A stretch of 64,000 bases of DNA from Bacteroidaceae bacterium. GTDB lineage: Bacteria > Bacteroidota > Bacteroidia > Bacteroidales > Bacteroidaceae. Below, piece after piece: positions 44,471-55,000 of this stretch. Every line of letters starts with the position of its first letter. Position 1 is the first letter of the stretch. Made by a program: the position numbers and the translations under genes. The notes beneath the pieces are model-generated. The model was not told the origin of the DNA, made no database searches, and was given only the letters and a program-made list of their open reading frames with translations. Where the stretch lies: the NCBI GenBank assembly GCA_017451645.1, contig JAFTNZ010000012.1, forward strand, positions 62,001 to 126,000, in the 5' to 3' direction.

Positions 44471-45994
44471 ATGAAAACACTGAAATACTTTGCAATACTT
44501 CTCTTCTTGCTCTTTATTGTAGCAGCCTGTACTTCGGATACCGACTCTATTCCCGAAGAGGGAACACCCGTCAATGTCACCCTCCGTTTGGCTGTGGCTG
44601 GGAGTGGTTCTGTTACCCGTTGGCTGGATGAAAACGTACCTGCCGATGATAAGACCGAATTGATGAACAATTGGATTGTCTTTGTGGCGGATGACTCTGG
44701 AAACATTGTGAAGGTGTTGACCGGAACCCCCTCTGACACTGATGAGGTGGACGAAGAAGTGGATGAGATTGAAGAGACCGTTACGCTTACCTCCGGACAT
44801 ACTTACACCTTCTATTCGTTTGCCAACCTCTCTTTTGATGAGTTGAATGAGGCTGTAGGCAACGGTTGTTCGCTTTCCGCTTCATCTACTGGTCTTATGC
44901 CCGACCTCTCATCCGTATCCTTCGCCATCAATGGCAACGGTTTCGACCCCTCCACATCCGGCATTCCCATGAGTAACAAGCAGAAGGTCAACATCACACC
45001 CTCTACCACAACGGTTGGCCTTATCGTGGTGCGCATGCTGGCCAAGATGGAGCTCCGCTTCTGGAATGCTACGGCCAGCGACATCACCATCAAGCAAGTC
45101 ACCCTCTCAGAGATAACCCCCAATGCCGATGAGCTGACAGGCGAAGGGGAAAAGAAAAACATCCGCCTTCTTCCCAAATACGGGACTGCCGACACGGAAA
45201 ACAGCATGGCCGCAGGTGATTTGAGTCCGAATATCATCACCCAACAGAAGGCAGACTATTCACCCATTATCAAAGCCACACCCGTAGCCAGAAATTCCTA
45301 TACCGAAGGCACTACCGATGTGAAGACCGCAACTCCGGTTGCCACCATCGCCTTTTACCTCAACGAGAGTGAGGTGGCCGATGCCACTCCCGGCTATTTT
45401 GCCCTGACCATCACCACCGTCACTACCGGTGGCACCGAAGAGGTGCAGCGCTATGCCCTGCTCGACAACGGCGGCACCGACGGATGGGAAACCATCCCCC
45501 GCAACGACTACCGGGTTGTCCCCATCGTCTTCGATGACTATGGCCTCGACATCATGCCCTACGACTTTCCGCCCATCGGGGTTTATCCCGCTTCGGTAAA
45601 GGAGGAAGACGGAAAGTTCACTTGCACCTTCCATGCCGGCGGGCATTTCCACATTGTCCCCACCGTGCGCCGCTTGAGCGACAAAGCCGAACTCGGCTAC
45701 AGCGACACTGCAATCGAAGGTGCTGACACCTGGACATTCTCCAGTTGGTCAGCCGATGACGATGCCACCATCTATGAAGTCTGTCCCGAGGGTGAGACAG
45801 CCCCTACCACCGACGGCTCCGACAACGGTTATGCCCCTGTGTGGGATGCCACCAATCATTATATCTTCGGCAAACTGAAGCACGATGACGATGTCACCGG
45901 CACCGCTTACCACGAACTGAAAATCCATGTCAACAAAGGCGCCACCGCAGCCTACCGCACGTTGACCTACAAACTCTATATTATCAAAGAATAA
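44471..45994 (+). CDS. Second fimbrillin-like lipoprotein, possible anchor or accessory subunit
   Basis: The ATG at 44471 gives 507 residues with a lipoprotein signal (LLFLLFIVAAC, Cys20). It shares with pilin anchor/accessory proteins an early PVNVTLRLAVAGSG strand, a G-H-T-Y-T-F-Y-S-F-A-N-L block (compare the YHVIAIANAG of its neighbour), a V-V-R-M-L-A-K-M-E-L-R-F-W segment (compare IERMAARVDLNV) and NDYRVVPIVFDDY. The later third is a separate beta domain ending TLTYKLYIIKE. It follows the first pilin gene by 51 nt and precedes the giant adhesin by 10 nt. FimB/Mfa2-like anchor function is inferred from place and pattern. Confidence 0.75.
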   Translation: MKTLKYFAILLFLLFIVAACTSDTDSIPEEGTPVNVTLRLAVAGSGSVTRWLDENVPADDKTELMNNWIVFVADDSGNIVKVLTGTPSDTDEVDEEVDEIEETVTLTSGHTYTFYSFANLSFDELNEAVGNGCSLSASSTGLMPDLSSVSFAINGNGFDPSTSGIPMSNKQKVNITPSTTTVGLIVVRMLAKMELRFWNATASDITIKQVTLSEITPNADELTGEGEKKNIRLLPKYGTADTENSMAAGDLSPNIITQQKADYSPIIKATPVARNSYTEGTTDVKTATPVATIAFYLNESEVADATPGYFALTITTVTTGGTEEVQRYALLDNGGTDGWETIPRNDYRVVPIVFDDYGLDIMPYDFPPIGVYPASVKEEDGKFTCTFHAGGHFHIVPTVRRLSDKAELGYSDTAIEGADTWTFSSWSADDDATIYEVCPEGETAPTTDGSDNGYAPVWDATNHYIFGKLKHDDDVTGTAYHELKIHVNKGATAAYRTLTYKLYIIKE

Positions 45995-46004
45995 ACTCAC
46001 AACG

Positions 46005-49000
46005 ATGAATAGACCAATGAATACCTGCAAATTCTCATTCATGAAATATATCCGAGTAATGATGCTCGCACTCCTCACCTTCTGGTGTAATGGAGTGATG
46101 GGGCAGACGTTTGGAGATGTTCAAGCTACACAGAATAGAGAATATTCAATTAGGATAGAAAATTCACCTTCTTCATCCTTGATAGCGATTGCAGAGACTA
46201 ATTCGGGTGGAGAATTATATACTCAGTTATTGACTGATTTGGGTAAGTCTGAATCCGAGTTAAAGAATGGCCTTTATTTCCGATGGTATTTGATTGATAG
46301 ACAAGGAAATTATGTGACGAATTCAAGTTCACCGTTTACTCAATATGCTCAAAATGCAGGTTATAGTCATAAATGGACGACCAATGGGGATATGTATTGG
46401 TGTTCAATAATCTCAGATGCAGTAAATGGTTATGGATCAACTGGGTGGGATAATAACTTGGCAGATAATAATGGTAATAAACCAAAGGTTTTAAATGCTT
46501 ATTATACCCCATCAAGAACTGTAGATAGCAAATGGTATGATTATCAAGTGGTGTTTGTTGCAACATCTGATTTGACAGGCATAGTTCTTGAAAATAACAA
46601 TGTGAAAACTGAACCGACAAATTTTCAAGTCAAGTATGTTTTTACGTTTGATGATGGATATGTTCCTCCCATTGTCGATAACTTTTCCAATCTTCCCTCA
46701 GATTTAGAACCAACGTCTATTACCCCTTCTTACACCTATTCCGCCCTAACCGCCCAACCGGCAATCAATGTCGATTTGTCTGCTCAGCGGTCAGAAGGTG
46801 TGAACTATGTCCGTTGGTATCTTACCAAAGACGGTTCAGAAGTTTCTACGGATGGATGGGCGCTGGCAACAGATGGGGTCGCTTATCAGACCTATCAGAA
46901 CAGCCGGTATTTCTACACTGTCACAGCCAATACCGGTTTGCTGAAACTCACCGTCACTCCTCCTGCCGGAGTGAAACTGGCAGATTATCAGCTTGTCTGT
47001 TTGGTGTCAGACAACGATGATGCCACGGCTGTAGCCACAGACGGCACATTGGATACCGATGGAGAACCATTGACCACCGAACCTACCATCGATGCCCAAT
47101 ATATCATTAGCTTCGAGGAGATTCCTTTTGAGAATGTGGCATCCATTTCTGAAACAAAGGAACAACTAGAGAATATTTACGAAGCATTGTCCCCTGCAAG
47201 TGCTTCAATCACATTGAATGATGTAACTGTTCCCTCGTATATTCGTTGGTATTTCGCTGATGCAAGTGGAAATGCCGTAGCCAATCCCGGTTTTACTTTA
47301 TCTAATGAGGGATATACATATTCCTCACAAGGTAACAGTATCTATTATGGAGGAACCACCACCGATGTTAATGCCGAATTGTTGAATATGACCGTCACCC
47401 CTCAAAGCGGAAAGTCATGGAGCGACCTTACTGCCTATAAACTTGTGGCTTTGCTTTCTAATGAAGCTGGAACTGTAACTGATGGTACATTGACACAAGA
47501 ACCATTGATAGCAACAAAATATGAAATCAGTTTTGATTACGTTACCTTCGCTTCTGAACTTCCGAACAACCAACATACTTTAGATATAGAGGTGACAGAG
47601 GCGGATGCACAAACAGTCGTAATCCCTCTCTCCGCACAGTGGGAACAAATCAAGAGTGACTTGGGAGCAGAGACTGTCACCTATATGAAATATTATTGGC
47701 TGGATGCCAGTGATAACGTCGTATCAACCGCTTCACTCTCCGTTAATGGCATATCCTTTACCAATCATACATTGGCTGGTATGCATTGGCTGAAACTGAC
47801 AGATACATCATTCAGTACCGATATGCTCGACTTTACCGCATCGGTCACTTCTGGTGTGATAACTGATTACAAACTCGTGATACTCCTATCGGATGAAGCT
47901 GCAACTTATGATGAAAGTAGTACTTGGGTGAAAGAACCGACGTTGCAGAGCATGTACACGGTCAGTTTTAGTGTTATGTCCTTTGAAAACACCGTATCTG
48001 CAACCGAATACAAAACCATCAGCATTTACGATGAACTGACTTACGAGAACATTCCGGTTGATTTGGGCGGTGAGGCCCCCACGTATGTTCGTTGGTATTG
48101 GTCATGGTCATGGGATGACATTAATGTAGCTCAGACAAATTGGACATTCGACAATACGGCTGTTACATTCTCTGAATACAACGGTACAAAGTACTTCTAT
48201 GCAGGGGTGACACCCAATGATGCAGACCTCAACCAATTGACCATCACACCACCCGCAGAAACGGCAGCCAAGACTTTGCCATCGACCAACCTCAAGCTGG
48301 TGGCTTTGGTATCGACTAAGACGGCGGATGATGGGGCAATATTGGATGCTTCTTCCAATTTGGTCAAAGAACCTCTCATTGACAAAAAGTATATCATCAG
48401 CTTTGCAAGTGTGCCTTTTGAGAAGAGCAATAGTATCTATAATGCTACAAAGAAGGAAGATGTCATCTATGTTACAAATGAACAAAAGAATGGAAATGTG
48501 TCGGTGACAGTTGAACTGGACGAAAATCTTCCAACCATCCTTTCTACGTTCTATAAGAACAATGCTACGGATTTGGATGCTGGATTCTATCTCCGTTGGT
48601 ACATCGTGGATGGAAGCGGTAATCGCGTGACCGACCTCACAGGTTGGTCGCTCTCTTCAGCCAATAACGGAATCAATTATACAGTAAACAATTATGGTCA
48701 CTATTGGTACAGTGCACTGAATACATCCATCAAAGTTTCAGAGAATCAGAATTTAATGAACCTCGTGGTAAAGAGTCCATCGGGCACTGACCTCACTTCA
48801 TATAAGGCTGTGTGTGTGATGTCGGCCAATCTCAACGATGCGACTGTGATAGAGGGTAACTTGGTGAGCGAACCGACATGGACACTGCAATATACCTATA
48901 GCTTTGCTTCGCTCACCTTTGAGGGAAGCACGACTGGTGCCCAGTCCCTGAGTGAAACCATTCGTTTGGAGGATGATGCCATGAGCAGTGTCACCCTCTC

Positions 49001-52000
49001 GTTGCCGTTGTCATCTGTGCGAGATTATATGGATAATGAAACATCATCCTTCTATATCCGCTATTACTTGACAGATAAGACTGGCAATCGCGTGGATTTG
49101 CCCACAGGAGTGACTATTACTCCTAAGGACATCACATTGACATCCAGCGACTACGGACATTATTGGTATTCATCAACGGGTATAGGTTCCATCACCGATT
49201 TGGGAGTCTCTGTTGCTGATGCCAACGGCACTGTTGACCTCCGCAACTACAACGTGGTGGCGGTGATGAGCAGTAATGCCCCTCTACAGGTGGAAACCGA
49301 TGGAACAGTCACTTATGAACCTCGAGAAATGGAGGTGGTATATACGTTTGAGTTGAAGAAACCGGTGGATAACAGTTTTGATGGGGCTTGTACGGGAGAT
49401 ATCATATATGTTACAAAGAAAATAAACGAGGGAGAAACAACAATTACTTTGACAGATGTGCGGGATGATTGGAATAGTCGTTGTTTGGGAGAACTGTTTG
49501 AGCCGAACTCATCTTATGTGACTAATCTGCAGGTTGATGGGAAGAAGGTTCCAAGATACCGTCGTGTGTATGTCAGACACAGAAAAACAAAGGAATCATT
49601 GAATTGGGTTGTACATACTGATGGTGAGCATTTTAATGTTTCTGATTATGGACATATTTGGACTGCAAAATATGATGTGGAAGCATATCCTTATGCTAAT
49701 TATTATTGTTGGTTCTCTCCTGAAACCTCTAAGTTTCTTACAACGACTATAAAAGTTCCTGATGGTTCTTCTTTGAACTTGTTGGATGTTGAAGTTGTTT
49801 TTATATTGGCTCAAGGTGATGCTCGTGAAGAGGATACAGAAGATACATGGACTATCACCAAAGGTCCTGAAGAACATGAAGTGGAATATATCTTCCGTTT
49901 CACCGATGGTGTTGACCGCTTCTCAGGAACAGCTACTGTAGATGCTATAGAAAAGTCGTTACCTCGTGCAATAGAAGAAGATGAGAATGGAGTATATGAC
50001 AAGACAGCGCAGTTGATGTTGTCGGATGACATGTCTGACGAATATAAAGCAAAACTCACTGGGGCAGAAACCGTCTATCTCCGTTGGTATGTGACGGATA
50101 AGAGTGGAAACATCTTGTCACCCGATGTATCACCCGTATCGTTGATTTTGCTCGAGAGTGATAAACTTCACCAAACAGAATACGGCTACATCTGGTATTC
50201 AGGATATGATGGTGACAGAACTTTCTCTACTGATTTGTTGAACGTGACGGCTACCGCTTCGGCCAGTGTCAATCTCTACGACTACAATGTGGTTTGCGTA
50301 ATGACTACCGATGTGTCCGATGCTACCATGGAAGATGAAGAGTTCACTAAGGAATCCTCTTGGGAGGCCCGTTATACTTATACATTTACCCGTGCCTTTG
50401 CCGGGAAGTTGGCAGATGATGCCAAGACTATCTACAAGACATTGGTAGTGGCTGATGATGCAACGAGCGTAAATGTGCCTTTGTCGAAGAGAATAGATGA
50501 AATTCGTTCTTATTTTGGTATGAAATCATACGACGAATTGAATAATAACTTCCATATCCGTTGGGCATTGTTGGATAACGATGGGAATGAAGTTTATACC
50601 CAAGGGCAATTGGTTAATAAGGATTCAAATGATAAAAATCACTATTACGAAAATGATTATGGAATCTACTGGAATACAAAAACCAATAAAAACGGTTTTG
50701 TTATGTATTCATATAATGTATCTTACTTATTGGATGTGACTTATACATTGTCTGCGAATACAACTTGGCAAGACTATAAAGTAGTTGTCTATATGACTGA
50801 TGACAATGAAGAAGCGGATGGTGTGCGTATGGAAGCAGGAAGCGATGGTAAACCACGTCTTGTTCATGAACCCAATCATTTGGAACTTTGCTATGTCATA
50901 GATTTCAGAACAGAAGATGAAATGGATCGTTTTGTCCACTATCAGGGAGTAACAGGGGATTACTTCTCGGATGTGAACAAACGTATCGTTTCGGACTATC
51001 AGCCGACGGGCGGTGAATATGAAACTAAAAACGTTGTCTTTGATAGTGAGACCGGAGCGTATATAGAAACAGACAAAGATGTTCGTCAACAAACCCATGA
51101 ATGGACATATGAGATTTATCTTGACCCAGAAGATGCGGAAGAATCATATCAGTTGACTTTACCGTTTGATGAAAACGATGCATTGGAGCCTGTAGCATAT
51201 TTCCGATGGTATGATTGGAATACCGATTCGTATAGTTCAACAACAGAAAACGGCTATAGGTTAGAATCCGGTAGCCTGTTGTCTGAGAAATATTTGGATG
51301 GTAATGGAAATTCCAGAGGCTTGTTTGTCGTTAATATGAATGAAGCTACAGCCACGGCTATAAGCAATCAGGCAAGCAATGCGGAAGTGGGTGTGAAGTT
51401 TGCCCAACCAACAACGGATTGGAATGAATGTGTCATTGCATGCGATGTGAGTAAATATATGGATGGTTTGGATTTGGGCGAAACTCATTTGTTGTATGAA
51501 CCGACTTTGTCGTATCGTTACAAATTTATTATTCGTCCGGCAAACTACATTGCTGATGCTATAGACAATGCTTTGGCGAAGGGAGATGTGTTGGAAAATC
51601 ATGGCGATGTGACAATTGGAGTGAAGGATGATGGCAGTGAAGTGGCTTTACGATTGAATTTGCGTGATTATGAACATTATTTCTTTTATGATGATGCCGA
51701 GAATTTGCGACGGACTAATTATATTCAGTGGCGTGTATATGATGCATCAGGTAAATATTGTGCTGAATTAAACCATGACCAAATCTATACCCGTTGCAAA
51801 ATTTCAAGAAAGACCTTGAATGCGTGTGATTTCTATGCGGTTGATGACTTTGATACAAAAGATTATAGTACGGCTAAATATGATATTAATGTGAATATAG
51901 GAGATGCATTCTATATAGTGGCTTTTGCTGCTGTAAGAAATCAGCAATCATCCATTATAGCAAAGAAACCAATAGCCCGCTTCAATTGCAAATTCAGCGA

Positions 52001-55000
52001 GAACTATCCGATTGAAGTAAATTCTTTGATTAATTCACCGGAATATCAAATGCGTACGATTAATTATTTGGATAATCACTATACGCGAGTCGGACTTATT
52101 TCGTTTGATATAGAAGAGGGTAGTACTTTGGATACTCCTACATACCCATTGGATAATATCAATGATTATCCGTTTAAGTGGAACCGTTCTCATTATGGAT
52201 ATTGTTATCCACAACTTTATTCTTATTTGGCAGGAAATGAAGTTTCTGCCGGTGGTCGTTATGCAGGACTTTCACCATTGCATGGAGATTATATTTTGCT
52301 GAAGACAATGAATGTTCCTGGCATTTCAGAAAGTGAGAGTAAAGATGGGTACAAGAAACTTTGGTATCAGACTCATTTGAAAAACAGCGGGGATTTAGCC
52401 ATTTTGCGTGACCATACTTATCGCTATTCTGCTGGTGCTCAAAGTGGTTATTTCCTTTATGTGGATGCTTCGGAAGAGTCGCGCCCCATTGCCAATGTGG
52501 CTTTTGAGGGAGAGATGTGTGTGGGAAGTACTTTGGTGCTCAGTGCCATGGTGGCCGACATGACGAGTGGTAATGAAAAGCCACAGCTGATTTTTAAATT
52601 ATATGGTATAAAAACTGATGTGGATGGGAATGAGACGGAGCGCAAGTTGGTACATTCGTTTGCTACTTGCGATTTCAGTACAGTAGGTGCAGGTAACTAT
52701 GGAGTATGGTATCAGGTTTATGCCAAAGTGACGTTGCAGAACAATTCGGGAGCTGACCAGTACAGGCATTTTATCGTGTCGATAGACAACTATTGTGCCA
52801 ATACCAATGGTGCTGACTATGCCATTGACGACATCCGCATCTATGCGCAGAACTCGAAGGTGGAGGTAAAGCAGAAAAGTGTGCTTTGCTCTGGAATAGG
52901 ACAGAAGACAAGGGCGGATATCATGATTCCTCATGAAACACTGTTGGCCATGATGCCGACAACTGGCGTCTCGGAATATCCGTTGCCTGTCTATTACCGC
53001 ATTTGCAGAGAAAATGGTGATGTGGTGAAAGGTGTATATGGTAATGGGGGAGCCGGAGAGTATGGTCAGGTGGATTTCCGTTACTATTTCTATGATGCAG
53101 AATCGAGTGATGAAAATGAAAAAGCAATAGGTGAGGGGGAAACGGTTGAATGGCTTACACATCATTACCGCAAAGATGCTGAAGGTAAACGCTACTTTGT
53201 GGTGAACGAGGATGGACAAGAATTTGCTCTTGAGGCGGGACAGAAATATTATGTTTCGCTGGCTGTGCCCAAGTCGGGAATACCTGTTGATGACGAATAT
53301 GAGGTGGATGATTACACTTGGGGAAGTCCGCAAGACCCTTGCTCGATGTACAGTGAGGCATTCCAACCTATTTCGCAGAGTGTGAGCCTGATGGTTGGGA
53401 CCAGTGGCATCAACCGTATCAATGTGGATTGCCACCTGACGCAGACAACAAATGAGTTCTCTATCACTGGTGCCTTGCAGTTGCCTAATTCGGAAACGGG
53501 TGAGCTGGTGAGCATCGACAATCCTGCTCTCTGTTCGTTTGACTGGATTGTGGAGAATGTGGATGATGCCACCATCTTTACGAATGAATTGAAGTCGGCT
53601 TTGGTCAGCTTCCGCATTGAGTATGGAGAATTGTTGGATGCTGATGGCAACCTACAGAAAACCGCCGAAGGGAATATCATTTATCACACGACTTTGCCTG
53701 AAAACCGACCAGCCGATGACGCTGAAGGCTTTAACGGTAAGGAATATGATTTGCTGAAAGCGGCCATTGATGCCGGCAAACTGTATATTGTGGGCAGCAG
53801 CACGTTGAAAGGTCCCGTTTATAAGGTGGGAAATACTTATCGCATCATTTCTATTCCTCTTGAGGAAGAGATTGTCTATCATGGTACGCGTTACGAAGTA
53901 TGCCCCGAACCGATGGAGGTGACTGTGGAGGCACGATTGAACGGACCTGAATTGGATTTGGGATTTTCGGATGTTGATTACGAAGGAGTTGGGCTGACTT
54001 ATGGTGCCGAAGGGTTGCGCATAGGCTTGAATCAGTTGGAACGGATGCAGAAGGAACAGATACCTTTGCACCTGCCTATCAGCAAGTACAAGCAATTGCA
54101 GGTGGTTGAAGGAAAAGAAGAATACGTGGAATATGAAACATATGATTTGATGCTGGATGAGTTTGATGTCATCGTGTGGGACAGCAATGACCCCACATGG
54201 GCATCCTATCTTTGCAAGGAAAAGAATCTGTATGACTCAGAGACTGAAATCTTCTGTATCGGTGGAGAAAAATCGCACGAGATTAGCAATAGGAACCAAT
54301 CGGTGGAATTGCTTTTGCATTCTGAATTCACCAAGAAGGAATTGGTAGCCGGCCAAGAATATGTGGGTGGTGCATATTATGAAGGACACTGGGTGATTCA
54401 TACTGAAACTTCTGAAAAAATCAAATATCACGAAGGATATTGGTACAAGGTGAAGTTCCGTTACTCAACCCGTGAGGATGCAGAAGGAAATCCGATACTG
54501 GGTCGTTGCTATGGCGAAAGTTATCTCACCATCAAGGTGGTACCAGAATATGCGACATGGGGAGAGGGGTTGCCCAACAACAGTAACTGGTTGAACGATG
54601 AAAACTGGCGTCGTTCGTCAAAAGCAGAACTTTATAAAGAGGTGGTGAACAGCAACAATTATCCTGTCTATGATGAATCAACAGGGTTGAGCAACGACAA
54701 GGGATTTGTGCCTATGAGTTTTACCAATGTCACCATATTGGGAGGGATGCCAACTCCTTATCCCTATCTGAGTCAGTTGCAGACCAACAAGTTTACAGGG
54801 CTGATTACAGAGGAGACTTTGACAAACGGAGACCTTTCACCCGCTACCAACCTCATCCAGTATGACATGATGGTGACGGATAAGCCGGGCGTATGCTTGT
54901 ATGATGAGACAAAGACCAACGTCTATGAGTGCATACCTTTCTACGGTAACATCTGTAAGGATATCTACTTCAAGCCTCGTGCACAACTCCGCAACCAACA

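Noticed and set aside
49596..51602. Several minus-strand frames of 70-125 codons opposite the giant adhesin
   Set aside because: All are antisense to a continuous, repeat-structured reading frame with clear protein-level periodicity.
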